A DNA stretch of 64,000 nucleotides. Origin: Gari tellinella (lineage: Eukaryota; Mollusca; Bivalvia; Cardiida; Psammobiidae). The DNA is taken from the NCBI GenBank assembly GCA_922989275.2, contig OV277874.1:22432154-22496153 (forward strand). The letters are read 5' to 3'. Shown piece after piece: positions 41,632 to 53,010 of the stretch. Position 1 is the stretch's first letter, and the number at the start of each line of letters is the position of its first letter. Below the pieces are notes generated by a model that was not told the origin of the DNA, ran no database searches, and saw only the letters and a program-made list of their open reading frames with translations. A program made the position numbers and the translations under genes.

Positions 41632-41829
41632 TAACCCTTTCACATATAAGCACCTTTACGAACATTCGGTTTATTCTTCCGCAACAACCCTGATCAGACG
41701 TCGGACAACATATGCAACTCATAATGACATAAATAGTCCGAAATGTCGAGTTTTGTGTTTTTCTCCAACCTTTTGCTATGCGTTAAATGTACGTTTTCTA
41801 CGGGAAACAATAACGTCTACTCTACTGTA
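41632..41829 (+). mobile_element. C left end joined to an old A right half
   Basis: TTAACCCTTTCACATATAAGC, TTTATTCTTCCGC, then CTGATCAGACGTCGG, TTTGCTATGCG, ACGGGAAACAATAACG, TCTACTCTACTGTA. Confidence 0.55.
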
Positions 41830-41885
41830 TATGGTCAATTGGTAGTTTTGTTATTCTGATGTACCAAGAACGGATCTTCATTGTG

Positions 41886-42136
41886 TACAGTGGAGAAAAA
41901 CGTTATTCTTTCCCAATAAACGCGTTTACGCTAAAACTATTATTTGCAGTGCAAACAGTTTGGAGCCAGATCAGACGCCGGGTAACCCGGCGTCTGATCA
42001 GGCTCCAAACTGTTTGCCACCAAGATAAACATAAATTATCAGAATTGTCCAAAAGTTGTACTTTTCTACGTTTTAGTGCTTTGCGTTTGCGTACATTTGC
42101 ATTTAAACGGGAAAGAATAACATATTCTCCACTGTA
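41886..42136 (+). mobile_element. Family A MITE, young
   Basis: 251 bp, left end CAGTGGAGAAAAACG, right end ACATATTCTCCACTGTA. Confidence 0.95.
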
Positions 42137-42221
42137 ACACAATCTCGGATTTCAATCTGTTTTACATTCGGATGAGATAAAGCAGTGCCCATTTCCAACA
42201 CTTTTCAACTTTTATACATAT

Positions 42222-42392
42222 TACAGTTGAAAAAGCGTTATTTGTTCCCAATAAACGCGTTTATGCTAAAACAATATTTTCATTGCAAACAGTTTGGAGC
42301 CAGATCAGACGCCGGGTTACAATATTGCAGTAAATGGGTACGTATGACAGTGAGAGGGTTAAAAGTGGACGCATAGTGTCTTCTCCACTGTA
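42222..42392 (+). mobile_element. Family A MITE, old, right hairpin arm replaced
   Basis: TACAGTTGAAAAAGCGTTAT, GATCAGACGCCGGGTTACAA, then unrelated GGGTACGTATGACAGTGAG, then GTGTCTTCTCCACTGTA. Confidence 0.75.
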
Positions 42393-42446
42393 AAAAGGCT
42401 ATGCGGGAGTTTCAAAATTGCATATTAGAGTTATACACGTCTATTG

Positions 42447-42689
42447 TACAGTGGAGAAGACGTTATTCTTTTCCAATTAAACACGTTTAGGCTTAATCGA
42501 TTATTTCTATTGCAAACAGTTTGGAACCAGATCAGACGCCGGGTTACTCGGCGTCTGATCAGGCTCCAAACTGTTTGCCACTCAGCTTCGTGAAAAATGT
42601 CAACAACGTGCGACTTATTACATTTTAGTACATTGCGTTTGCGTTTCGTATACGTTTAAACGAGATAGAATAACGTATACTCAACTGTA
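42447..42689 (+). mobile_element. Family A MITE, older subfamily
   Basis: CAGTGGAGAAGACGTTATTC left; ACGTATACTCAACTGTA right. Hairpin complete. Confidence 0.88.
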
Positions 42690-43146
42690 AAAGCTGTTAG
42701 TGATTTACATATCAATATAACGTTTCAATCAATTTCAATATTCTGATAACGGGAATGAGTTGTGTGTATATTTGCAAGTCAAAATCGGAATTTACAATAA
42801 TAGCAACATTGCTCTATGAAAATCACACAAAATGATCATCAATTCAGTTAAAGTTAAATGGTAGATTGCTTCATTGGATGACCTAATTCAGAATGTTTCA
42901 GTTGAATAGCCTTCTTTAGTTTCATCGTCCGTTATGCGTTCACACTTAACAGCGGCAATGAGCAATTACTTTAGTGAATGTAACCGTGAGGTTGAACTGT
43001 AAAATCTATCTACATTTAATCCACATTTTACTATTCCCATACAACGTAACAAACATATCAGTTATATTTATAATTCAGAATTCACAAATTCAATATACGG
43101 AAATTGTATTAAGCCATGTTTGATTCATCAGCGTTGACTAGGTTTA
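42690..43146. other. No gene seen
   Basis: AT-rich, nothing supported. Confidence 0.45.
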
Positions 43147-43396
43147 TACAGTGGAGAATCTGTTATTCTTTCCCGTTTAAACGCAAACGTACGCAAACGC
43201 AAAGCACTAAAACGTAGAAAAGAACAACTTTTGGACAATTCTGATATTTCATGTTTATCTTGGTGGCAAACAGTTTGGAGCCTGATTAGACGCCGGGTTA
43301 CCCGGCGTCTGATCTGGCTCCAAACTGTTTGCACTGCAAATAATAGTTTTAGCGTAAACGCGTTTATTGGGAAAGAATAACAGATTCTCCACTGTA
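43147..43396 (-). mobile_element. Family A MITE, young
   Basis: Complete 250-bp copy. Confidence 0.95.
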
Positions 43397-43520
43397 CATA
43401 TTCATAGGCTAAATAAGAAAGCCTGTTATCACTTGGGAAGATTTTCATTTAACATGGAAGAATATAGGCTAGTGATATCTCATAGCAATCTAAGTACATG
43501 CACTTGACTTAAGCATTAGT

Positions 43521-44156
43521 CGGTCTAAAGACCCCAAACCTCTCCAAACCTCCCCAAACATATTTTAAAAACAAGTTTTCCATAATCTAGCAGATGGTAG
43601 CTTAAGGTGAAATCTGCTTTACTTTCAACCTGCTTTAAGTGGATGCCTGATTTCAAAACCAGAAACAGGCTATTGGATAATGGGTTAATATTTAGTAGTA
43701 ACTGTATATAACTACAGTGGAAAAACTGTTATTCTTTCCCAATAAACGCGTTTACGCTAAAACTATTATTTGCAGTGCAAACAGTTTGGAGCCAGATCAG
43801 ACGCCGGGTAACTCCAAACTGTTTGCCACCAAGATAAACAAGAATTATCAGAATTGTCCAAAGGTTGTACTTTTCTACGTTTTAGCGCTTTGCGTTTGCG
43901 TACGTTTGCGTTTAAACGGGAAAGAATAACAGATTATCCACTGTATCTTAAGTTTTATACTAGTTACTTCCTGCGAAATGAAAAACATCGTAGATTTAAA
44001 TCTGATTTAACATTTTTTCATTATTTTAGCGTTAATTCACCATTTGTAAGATTTACATGTATGTTATGAGATATTAAGATATTTAAATAGGCTGTGTTTT
44101 TTAAGTGATTTGGAGAGGTTTATGGTGGTTTGGGGGAGGTTTGGGGTCTTTAGACG
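43521..44156. mobile_element. Element U, containing C and A
   Basis: Inverted ends CGGTCTAAAGACCCCAAACC and GGTTTGGGGTCTTTAGACGG. Interior: C right half at 43575-43688 (CTGCTTTACTTTCAACCTGC, AACAGGCTATTGG, TTAA) and an A copy. A related end is at 18350. Confidence 0.65.
43713..43945 (+). mobile_element. Family A MITE, young, hairpin arm deleted
   Basis: 233 bp. AGACGCCGGGTAAC runs directly into TCCAAACTGTTTGCC, losing CCGGCGTCTGATCAGGC. Such loss is expected of unstable palindromes. Confidence 0.94.
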
Positions 44157-44735
44157 GACCCCTTAAGCACATATATTGGAGAAAATATTACAGTAGATTC
44201 TCCGAATACCGAAATTGTCTAGACAGAGACACATGTTCCGTTAAACCATTTACTCAAAAGCGCCCTTTAAATCTTCCATTGTCAATTTTTCGTAAGCTTT
44301 TTTACCCCCATCGCGCCTTAGACTGTATCTTAAATGTGCGCCTTATATGTCCGTCGGCATAATGGGTATTGGGTTGAATACATGACATATGACCACCTAA
44401 AGCTAATGGAAATTAAACCTAAATCTCCTATAGAGGCCTTCTGCTTAATAAAAAAAAACTGTCGTCTATCGTCAATGTACTTTTATTCTATCATGGGTCA
44501 TATCAAAGTGGTGAAACAATTCAGTTTTGTTCTGCAAAATAAACTAAAATGAAATTGACATACTATATAACGCGCCTTATTTGGCATATAATAACTTTGG
44601 AAAGTATATTCAAATCAAGTTTCATTTATTCTAGAAATGGAAAATGTCAATCACTGTTTGGCTCTAATCATCTATAGAGTTTTTCCGGGTTTCTAAAAGA
44701 TCCATAGTAGTGATAACCCCAACGTATTTTCAACA
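44157..44735. other. No gene seen
   Basis: Overlapping 85- and 72-codon frames have no recognisable domain. Confidence 0.4.
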
Positions 44736-44965
44736 TCAACACATTCAAACCTAGCGAAAAGTATAGTCGTCAATTACAAACAGTGCACATGTTAGGATTA
44801 CTATTGTCCTATGCAAGGACTCCTAAAGGAGCCCTCTGATCAGTGTCCAGACTGTTTGTCATTGCGAAATATATTGTTAAAATGATCCCTAAATAGTCAA
44901 AAATTGACTAGACATATTTTGAAAATGGAATTGTCCATTAAAAGTTTCAGGAGCGAATGAGTTAA
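44736..44965. mobile_element. Family L MITE (TTAA type), copy 2
   Basis: CAACACATTCAAACC left (TTAA mutated), GGAGCGAATGAGTTAA right; AAGGACTCCTAAAGGAGCCC hairpin tip and TCTGATCAGTGTCCAGACTG. Confidence 0.75.
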
Positions 44966-45029
44966 TATCCGTGACAATATCGGAGAATAACCGAAATGAA
45001 ATATCCTAAGGTGTAATGGTGATTTGAAG

Positions 45030-45681
45030 TACAGTACCGCATCTTTACAACAACGCCCGAGGGGAGACTTACATGTATATTGTGAGTGTGGGTCGGTGGG
45101 AATTGTTACAGTGGAGAATCTGTTATTCTTTCCCGTTTAAACGCAAACGTACGCAAACGCAAAGCACTAAAACGTAGAAAAGAACAACTTTTGGACGCTT
45201 CTGATAATTCTTGTTAATCTTGGTGGCAAACAGTTTGGAGCCAGATCAGACGCCGGGTTACCCGGCGTCTGATCTGGCTCCAAACTGTTTGCACTGCAAA
45301 TAATAGTTTTAGCGTAAACGCGTTTATTGGGAAAGAATAACAGATTCTCCACTGTAAGGGGGAATTATACTACTAGATCGTTTAGCAGGAACTCGCTTAC
45401 ATTTGCAAACAGTTTAAATCCAGACCAGACACCGCTTAAAGCGGCGTCTGATCTGGATTCAAAATGTTGTCACTAGTCAGAATGTAAAACATTATTCTAT
45501 CAAATTGTCATACATGTATTTAAGTAAGTTTTGAAAACACGGCAGACGACAATTTTAAGCAGACGATATTGCAGCGGGTTAAAAAGTTGAACATAATTAT
45601 TTTGTTTGGGGAACAGCAGCAGTCGTTGTTGTAAGAAGGGACTCGTTGTTCGGAGGGCCTTTGTAGAGAAGGAGCATTGTA
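45030..45681 (-). mobile_element. Family B MITE split by A
   Basis: TACAGTACCGCATCTTTAC left, GTAGAGAAGGAGCATTGTA right. P1 hairpin at 45407-45475 (TTTAAATCCAGACCAGACACC, GCTTAAAGCGGCG). Confidence 0.85.
45107..45356 (-). mobile_element. Family A MITE, young, perfectly paired hairpin
   Basis: Complete 250-bp copy. Its hairpin reads GGAGCCAGATCAGACG and CGTCTGATCTGGCTCC, lacking the A/A or T/T mismatch typical of other young copies. Confidence 0.95.
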
Positions 45682-45722
45682 CTAACCATTTCTCACTCCA
45701 AAGCAGAGCTCGCAGCGTGAAA

Positions 45723-47319
45723 ACCTAACACAGGTTACTGTTTTACTACTTGAATCCTGGAAAATTGAATAACTTATTTTAACTTTTAATCGCACGTAGT
45801 CCTATTTTGACAACTGTGCTCCCTCCCCGCAACAGTGCTCTGAACAACGATTCACTCCGTACAACAACGCTTGTCGCTGTTCCCAAACACGACCATTATG
45901 TCCAACCTCTTCACATCTATTATATCGTCTGCTTGTAATTGTCTGTTTTTTTCTCCAAGTCACATATTTGACATAATGAGAGACAAACAATTTGAAACCA
46001 GAACAGACGTCTGATCTGGATTCAAGTTGTTTGCATACATGTAACCTAACACAGGTTACTGTTTAACTACTTGAATCCTGGAAAATTGAATAACTTATTT
46101 TAACTTTTAATCGCACGTAGTCCTATTTTGACAACTGTGCTCCCTCCCTGCAACAGTGCTCTGAACAACGATTCCCTCCGTACAACAACGCTTGTCGCTG
46201 TTCCCAAACACGACCATTATGTCCAACCTCTTCACATCTATTATATCGTCTGCTTGTAATTGTCTGTTTTTTTCTCCAAGTCACATATTTAGCATAATGA
46301 GAGATAAACAATTTGAGACCAGAACAGACGTCTGATCTGGATTCAAGTTGTTTGCATACATGTAACCTAACACAGGTTGCTGTTTAACTACTTGAATCCT
46401 GGAAAATTGAATTACTTATTTTAACTTTTAATCGCACGTAGTCCTATTTTGACAACTGTGCTCCCTCCCTGCAACAGTGCTCTGAACAACGATTCCCTCC
46501 GTACAACAACGCTTGTCGCTGTTCCCAAACACGACCATTATGTCCAACCTCTTCACATCTATTATATCGTCTGCTTGTAATTGTCTGTTTTTTCTCCAAG
46601 TCACATATTTGGCATAATGAGAGACAAACAATTTGAAACCAGAACAGACGTCTGATCTGGATTCAAGTTGTTTGCATACATGTAACCTAACACAGGTTGC
46701 TGTTTAACTACTTGAATCCTGGAAAATTGAATAACTTATTTTAACTTTTAATCGCACGTAGTCCTATTTTGACAACTGTGCTCCCTCCCTGCAACAGTGC
46801 TCTGAACAACGATTCCCTCCGTACAACAACGCTTGTCGCTGTTCCCAAACACGACCATTATGTCCAACCTCTTCACATCTATTATATCGTCTGCTTGTAA
46901 TTGTCTGTTTTTTCTCCAAGTCACATATTTGGCATAATGAGAGACAAACAATTTGAAACCAGAACAGACGTCTGATCTGGATTCAAGTTGTTTGCATACA
47001 TGTAACCTAACACAGGTTGCTGTTTAACTACTTGAATCCTGGAAAATTGAATAACTTATTTTAACTTTTAATCGCATGTAGTCCTATTTTGACAACTGTG
47101 CTCCCTCCCTGCAACAGTGCTCTGAACAACGATTCCCTCCGTACAACATCGCTTGTCGCTGTTCCCAAACACGACCATTATGTCCAATCTCTTCACATCT
47201 ATTATATCGTCTGCTTGTAATTGTCTGTTTTTTTCTCCAAGTTACATATTTGGCATAATGAGAGACAAACAGTTTGAATCCAGAGCAGACGTCTGATCTG
47301 GATTCAAGTTGTTTGCATA
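45723..47319 (+). repeat. 320-bp tandem array derived from family B
   Basis: Five units starting at 45723, 46043, 46364, 46684 and 47004 (AACCTAACACAGGTT). Each has GTGCTCCCTCCCTGCAACAG, TATATCGTCTGCTTGTAATTG, ACATATTTGGCATAATGAG and a collapsed P1 core AACAGACGTCTGATCTGG. The units differ at few positions by eye. The last is cut by an A copy. Confidence 0.95.
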
Positions 47320-47545
47320 CAGTGGAGAATCTGTTATTATTTCCCGTTTAAACGCAAACGTACGCAAACGCAAAGCACTAAAACGTAGAAAAGAACAACT
47401 TTTGGACAATTCTGATAATTTTTGTTTATCTTGGTGGCAAACAGTTTGGAGCCTGATCAGACGCCGGGTTACCCGGCGTCTGATCTAGCTCCAAACTGTT
47501 TGCACTGCAAATAATAGTTTTAGCGTAAACGCGTTTATTGGGAAA
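47318..47545 (-). mobile_element. Family A MITE, young, right end truncated
   Basis: Normal from TACAGTGGAG to GTTTATTGGGAAA, then switches to CCACACTAAGG. About 24 terminal bases are absent. Confidence 0.93.
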
Positions 47546-48580
47546 CCACACTAAGGATTTTAATTCAAACTCTTATCAATATTCTTAAAACTTTAGCCAT
47601 TTGTGCTGATTGTTAGAGTACGGTTGAAATAAGGTAGAAATTATGACTGAAAGTGCGTGTGTAATACGTCACGTTAGGTAATATATACAGAATAAATACT
47701 CTTAAGTGTGCAGTTCATTCAAAATTACGACTGGTGAAGAGAAACTTATTTTACAGATGAATGGATGCTATTCTCCATATGGAAAGAAAACGTTAAGAAT
47801 TTCCAATACCCTAGAGTAGGGAAGTATCTGTAGATATATTTGCAAGTCATAGCAGGAACTATTTATCATATTTTATCAAATTCCGAAAAATATATTAAGT
47901 TTTTCTAAATCTAAGTTTGCACCAGGTGACCTGTCTGTGTTTAAATATGAGCCGTACCATAAAGAAAACCTGCCTAAGGAAAATGAGTGGAAAAACATAT
48001 TTGAGATACCTTTTCGAATAGTTCACAGAATACTTGGAACAAACTACCATCTATACAAAATGAATACTATTGATAGCCAATTATGTACCTTCTGCAAAAT
48101 AGATCCAGAAACTATATATTTGAACACAATTGGTTTGGCTATGCCCCGTAATAAAGAACATAATAATATACTTTTTTCACCCAAAAACATGTGTTTCATA
48201 ATTCTGATATGGAAACAGTAATATTTGGTTTTAGAAATACATCAGATACGGGTAAAAATCTTATTCTTGTCCTTTTTAAAATGTATATTTTTCAAGGTAG
48301 ATACAATAAATATCTACCTACAGGTCTAGGTACAAGGCATTACTTATCTTTTAAATACAAACTATTTAATACAATAGCAATTGAAAAAGATTGTGAATAT
48401 TCTTTTAATAATCAATTGGACCAATTTAAAATTATGTTTGAAATTGAACATTACCTTAAACAATGCTTATAAATATATGAAATATTTCGATATACATGTT
48501 TATTTGAATATAAATTTATAGAAGACAACACTGTCTGTTTTCATGTAAATATGCATACAACCGCAAAACTACTTTTTGTT
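47546..48580 (+). mobile_element. LINE 3' fragment
   Basis: Non-LTR retrotransposon remnant, 5' truncated, holding the end of ORF2 and a 3' untranslated region (TTTCGATATACATG, CACTGTCTGTTTTCATG). The start is unclear. Its 3' half is repeated at 48707-49110. Confidence 0.6.
47937..48472 (+). pseudogene. LINE ORF2 C-terminus, frameshifted
   Basis: Frame 47937-48221 reads IFEIPFRIVHRILGTNY, then LCTFCKIDPETIYL: the Cys-x2-Cys zf-RVT-like region found after the reverse transcriptase of many invertebrate LINEs. Frame 48191-48472 continues with VIFGFRNTSDTGKNL, YIFQGRYNKYLPT and HYLSFKYKLFNTIA, typical of the last segment. A frameshift near 48190 and the lack of any RT domain make it dead. The clade is not assigned. 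Confidence 0.65.
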
Positions 48581-48706
48581 AAGAAGTTAACACATGCCTG
48601 GCTACAAGTACTTATTTTCTTTTTTTTTCGTTTTCCTGAATTTTTCTTCTCTTTTTTATAACAAATTTACAGTGTACAGACCTTTGTCAATGTAAAAATA
48701 TTTAAA

Positions 48707-49110
48707 CATGTTTTTCATAATCTTGATATGGAAAGAATGATATTTGGTTTTAGAAATACATCAGATACGGATAAAAATCTTATTCGTAGACTTTTTAAAA
48801 TGAATATGTTTCAATGTAGATACAATAAATATCTACCTACAAGTCTAGGTACAAAGCATTACTTATCTTTTAAATACAAACTATTTAATACAATAGCAAT
48901 TAAAAAAGATTGTGAATATTCTTTTAATAATCAATGGGACCAATTTAAAATTCTGTTTGAAATTTAACATTACCTTTAACAATACTTATAAAAAATATGA
49001 AATATTTCGATATACATGTTTATTTGAATATAAATGTATATAAGACAACACTGTCTGTTTTCATGTAAATACAAATGCAACACTACTTTTTGTTAAGAAG
49101 TTAACACATT
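48707..49110 (+). pseudogene. Tandem duplicate of the LINE 3' segment
   Basis: Copy of 48188-48590 offset by about 519 bp. The frame 48728-48967 reads MIFGFRNTSDTDKNL and ends early (EI then stop) because of a change relative to the first copy. Separated from it by a pyrimidine-rich stretch (48610-48660). Confidence 0.7.
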
Positions 49111-49484
49111 ATAAAATAACCCTACCTAATTCTATTTCAAAAAGTGTAAATCAAGGACAGGCTCAGCGCCAAAGACGCAGCGGCTGATTATTATCTACAC
49201 TGATTGACACCCACATGCATCTAAACCATTTTATGCAGTTGTATTATATATGGTATGTTGCAGTGTATACCAAACTCAGACACAGAGCCTGGGATTACAA
49301 CGGTGTTTGGTCTGTACAATGTTGCAATGAAATCACAATTTGGATCTTGATCAAGATCTAATCTGCTCAATATGTATTATGACATTACTTTAGTCACTAT
49401 ACCTTATCTTGAAATTTAAGAAATAAGGGCAGATGAGAATTTTATAAAGTATATGATGTCATGTCATAGGCAAAAATGGCAAGC
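49111..49484. other. No gene seen
   Basis: Nothing supported. Confidence 0.4.
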
Positions 49485-49520
49485 CTTGTTGTAAGAAGGG
49501 AATTGTTGAAAGGATGTCGT
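49485..49520 (-). mobile_element. Family B fragment
   Basis: TTGTTGTAAGAAGGGAATTG, AAAGGATGTCGT; ends at the A insertion. Confidence 0.45.
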
Positions 49521-49770
49521 TACAGTGGAGAATCTGTTATTCTTTCCCAATAAACGCGTTTACGCTAAAACTATCATTTACAGTGCAAATAGTTTGGAGC
49601 CAGATCAGACGCCGGGTAACCCGGCGTCTGATCAGGCTACAAACTGTTTGCCACCAAGATAAACATGAAATATCAGAATTGTCCAAAAGTTGTTCTTTTC
49701 TACGTTTTAGTGCTTTGCGTTTGCGTACGTTTGCGTTTAAACGGGAAAGAATAACAGATTCTTCACTGTA
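49521..49770 (+). mobile_element. Family A MITE, young
   Basis: Complete 250-bp copy; right end TTCTTCACTGTA. Confidence 0.95.
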
Positions 49771-49783
49771 CAGCATCGGGATA

Positions 49784-50156
49784 TACAGGTGAAACCCCTC
49801 TAAACCGGACATGTGTGGGGACAACAAAAACATCCGGTTTAGAGGAGTTTCCGGTTTAGAGGGGTTTTAACCCATAGCTTGTTTCTAGTATGGAAGGTAG
49901 CTGACCATTTAAAGCAGGTTGAAAGTAAAGCAGAATGCGCTTTAAGGTGCATTCTGCTTTACTTTAAACCTGCTTTAAGCTATCATCTGCTAGAATATAG
50001 AAAATATTTCTGATGATATATGTTCATGAATGTACTTTCGTCAGTGAAGGAATAAATAAAAGGCGTAAAAATGGGTGAGAAACGGGACCAAAGTTTTTGT
50101 CAGGTTTAGAGAGAATTCCGGTATTTAGAGGTTCCGGTTTAGAGGGGTTTTACTGT
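49784..50156. mobile_element. Family G element with nested C
   Basis: TACAGGTGAAACCCCTCTAAA left, GGTTTAGAGGGGTTTTACTG then TA right. An extra repeat of the end motif (GTTTAGAGGAGTTTCCGG) lies just inside. From TTAA 49867 to about 50083 is a C copy: ACCCATAGCTTGTTTC, P2 hairpin at 49910-49980, GTGAAGGAATAAATAAAAGG. Confidence 0.85.
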
Positions 50157-50639
50157 ATATTGAAGCAGACGGCACTCGGATGATATCAATAAGTGTTAAA
50201 GAACACTCAATAACCTTAAATTCTGAAAGTTTTTAATCAATTTATATGGCTTTTAAGAGTCTGAAATATTGTCTTTTTTCAGTAAAGGGATTAGTCCCGC
50301 CCCCGCGGTTCGGATCCTAGGCGGTCTTTTTAACATCGGTAGGAATACATGTACGTGGAAGACCAGCGAAATTCAGACGCGGGATAAATGTCACCATAGT
50401 AACGTAAATCACGCCCACTTCCAAAAATACAATATCTGCCAAAGTGCAAATCAAAATGACTTTTTAACTCGGGCACTTAACTGAAGCCAGTCAACTTATA
50501 TCAGATGCTTATACTGATCGATTAAACTTCTATAGAAAACTTACAATTCAGCGATAAAAAACTTAGCGATTACAACGTATAGGAACGACAAACCCTCCCC
50601 ATAAATTGTCGAAAATGAGAAAATACTTATCATTCATTA
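50157..50639. other. No gene seen
   Basis: A 71-codon frame at 50269-50484 has no recognised domain. Confidence 0.4.
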
Positions 50640-50960
50640 TACAGTGCTCAACAACACCAAAATGGAGACAAATGGTGTGTTTGTTGTTCGGAGGGAGATT
50701 CATAAGAAGGGGAAAATTGATACCTTTAGAGTACATTTGCAAACAGTTTGAACCCTGATCAGACGCCGCGGCACGCGCGTCTGATCTATGTTCAAACTGT
50801 TTGTCACTCGTCTGTATGTTTCAATATGCCCACTATGTAACTTTAAGAAACACAGTAGACAACAATTTAAAGAAGACGACTTTGCAGCAGTAAGCATTGT
50901 TGTCAGGAGCGAATTGTTGTTCCGAAGGTCATTGTAAGGCGGGAGGCTGGGAGCACTGTA
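50640..50960 (-). mobile_element. Family B MITE, complete ends
   Basis: TACAGTGCTCAACAACACC left, GCTGGGAGCACTGTA right, TA both sides. P1 hairpin at 50738-50803 (TTTGAACCCTGATCAGACG / GTCTGATCTATGTTCAAAC). Confidence 0.85.
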
Positions 50961-51164
50961 GTTTATTTTTTCAAACCAGAATTTCACATGTAATATCGTG
51001 ATGTATTGTTTAAACAAATTTGTTATTACTTTAAAAGGTTTGATTGAACTAATATGTACAATGTAAGTACATCTGAAATGGATTATGCAGATATATCTTT
51101 AATTGAATAAAACTGTATCACATTTTACTTTCAGACACTTCATTCGTATTTATAAACGACATGT

Positions 51165-51488
51165 TACAGTGGAGAATTTGTTATTCTTTCCCAATAAACG
51201 CGTTTACGTTAAAACTATTATTTACAATACAAACAGTTTGGAGCCAGATCAGACGCCGGGTAACCCGGCGTCTGATCAGGCTCCAAACTGTTTGCCACCA
51301 AGATAAACAAGAATTATCAGAATTGTCCAAAAGTTGTTATTTTCGTTTTGCGTTTGCGTACGTTTGCGTTTAAACGGGAAAGAATAACAGATTCTCCACT
51401 GTATGACGTCACCAATGACGTCAGAATAACAGATTATCCACTGTATGACGTCACTAATGACGTCAGAATAACAGATTCTCCACTGTTA
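51165..51488 (+). mobile_element. Family A MITE, young, two extra terminal units
   Basis: Right termini at 51403, 51445 and about 51487. Spacers TGACGTCACCAATGACGTCA and TGACGTCACTAATGACGTCA. The body lacks about 12 bp (CTACGTTTTAGTGC shortened to CGTTTTGCG). Confidence 0.94.
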
Positions 51489-51493
51489 TGCGA

Positions 51494-51706
51494 TTTATTC
51501 CTTCACTACCGTAACCCGAGTTCAAGGATTATTTACAAACCGTTTGGACCCCGATCAGACGCTGGGTTGCTTGATGTTTTATTGTAATATAAAATGTTTA
51601 ACACTTATTTAATATTTCTTAAGTTACAATACCTACAATATTAATATATAAACTAAAAGCAGACGACTATTGTTCAAAACTGATGACGTCAGTACAGTGA
51701 AGGGTA
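51494..51706 (-). mobile_element. Family E MITE, decayed
   Basis: TCCTTCACTACCGTAACCC left, GATGACGTCAGTACAGTGAAG right; one P1 arm (AACCGTTTGGACCCCGATC, AGACGCTGGG). Confidence 0.6.
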
Positions 51707-51941
51707 AATACTGGTTTGATGTACAAAGGATGCAATAAAATCTTCTGATAGAACCTTAGCAATAAACCTTTTTATGTCTAGTTTCTATGATTTGTTTTGC
51801 ATACTTATGCAATTGTATACCGTAAAATATTTCTCTTAAAACTAGTTATCTAGCGCTCAAGCAATTGAGAGAAATAAAACATACGCAATTTACATTAAGT
51901 ATCAATCCGAGCAATTTTCTTGTTAAACTAAAGAGATCATT

Positions 51942-52182
51942 TACAGTGGAGAATCTGTTATTCTTTCCCGTTTAAACGCAAACGTACGCAAACGCAAATC
52001 ACTAAAACGTAGAAAAGAACAACTTTTGGACAATTCTGATATTTTATGTTTATCTTGGTGGCAAACATATTGGAGCCTGATCAGACGCCGGGTTACCCGG
52101 CGTCTGATCTGGCTCCAAACTGTTTGCACTGCAAATACTAGTTTTAGCGTAAACGCGTTTATTGGGAACATTCTCCACTGTA
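51942..52182 (-). mobile_element. Family A MITE, young, 9-bp deletion
   Basis: 241 bp; TTGGGAACATTCTCCACTG lacks part of AAAGAATAAC near the right end. Confidence 0.94.
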
Positions 52183-52186
52183 TCTG

Positions 52187-52391
52187 TTAACCCCTTCACT
52201 GCCTTACCCCGAGTAAAGTAGTTATTTGCAAACAGTTTGGATCCTTTACGCCGCGTCTGATCGGGATCCAAACTGTTTGACACCCGTTTCAAAATTTCTT
52301 AAGTCAAAATACCGAAATATTGTTTTTTTTCGAAATAGAAGCAGGCGACAATTGTTTAAATTTGATGACGTCATTGCAGTGAAGGGGTTTC
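52187..52391 (-). mobile_element. Family E MITE (TTAA type)
   Basis: TTAACCCCTTCACTGCC left, ATTGCAGTGAAGGGGTTT right. Hairpin left arm truncated (TTTGGATCCTTTACGCCGCG / CTGATCGGGATCC). Includes TGATGACGTCATTGC. Confidence 0.75.
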
Positions 52392-52401
52392 ACACGGCTG
52401 C

Positions 52402-52899
52402 TACAGTGGAGAAGACGTTATTCTTTCCAGTTTGAACGCAAACGAACCGCAAACGCATTGAAAACAAACGAAGAAAAATACAATATTTCGACAGTTATGA
52501 CTTATCATATTAATTTGAATGTTGAACAATTTGAACAAGATCAGACACTGGGTTAAAAAGCGTCCGATCAGGCTCCAAACTGTTTGCAACGGAAATAATA
52601 GTTTTAGCGTAAACGCGTGTATACAGTGGAGAATCTGTTATTCTTTCCCAATAAACGCGTTTACGCTAAAACTATTATTTGCAGTGCAAACAGTTTGGAG
52701 CCAGATCAGACGCCGGGTAACCCGGCGTCTGATCAGGCTCCAAACTGTTTGCCACCAAGATAAACAAGAATTATCAGAATTGTCCAAAAGTTGTTCTTTT
52801 CTACGTTTTAGTGCTTTGCGTTTGCGTACGTTTGCGTTTAAACGGGAAAGAATAACAGATTCTCCACTGTAGGGAAAGGATAACGTCATCTCCATTGCA
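52402..52899 (-). mobile_element. Family A MITE, older, split by a young A
   Basis: TACAGTGGAGAAGACG to TAAACGCGTGTATA, then the young copy, then TAGGGAAAGGATAACG, TCATCTCCATTGCA. Order matches A once the insert is removed. Confidence 0.82.
52622..52871 (+). mobile_element. Family A MITE, young
   Basis: Complete 250-bp copy nested in an older A of opposite orientation. Confidence 0.95.
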
Positions 52900-52943
52900 T
52901 GTACCGATTACTGTGGTAAATTACCTTGTAGTGTTCCCCATGT

Positions 52944-53010
52944 TACAATGGATAATATAGTATTCTTCTTCGTTTAAATGCAAACGAAACACAAACGCAT
53001 TGCAATACAG
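52944..53010 (-). mobile_element. Family A MITE, old left end
   Basis: TACAATGGATAATATAGTAT, CGTTTAAATGCAAACGAAAC, ACGCATTGC. Confidence 0.55.

Noticed and set aside
45802..46951. Four near-identical minus-strand frames of 62-67 codons
   Set aside because: They repeat because the 320-bp array repeats; the array is derived from non-coding family B.
45723..47319. Possible CRISPR-like array
   Set aside because: Units are contiguous 320-bp tandem copies without short repeats and unique spacers, in eukaryotic DNA.
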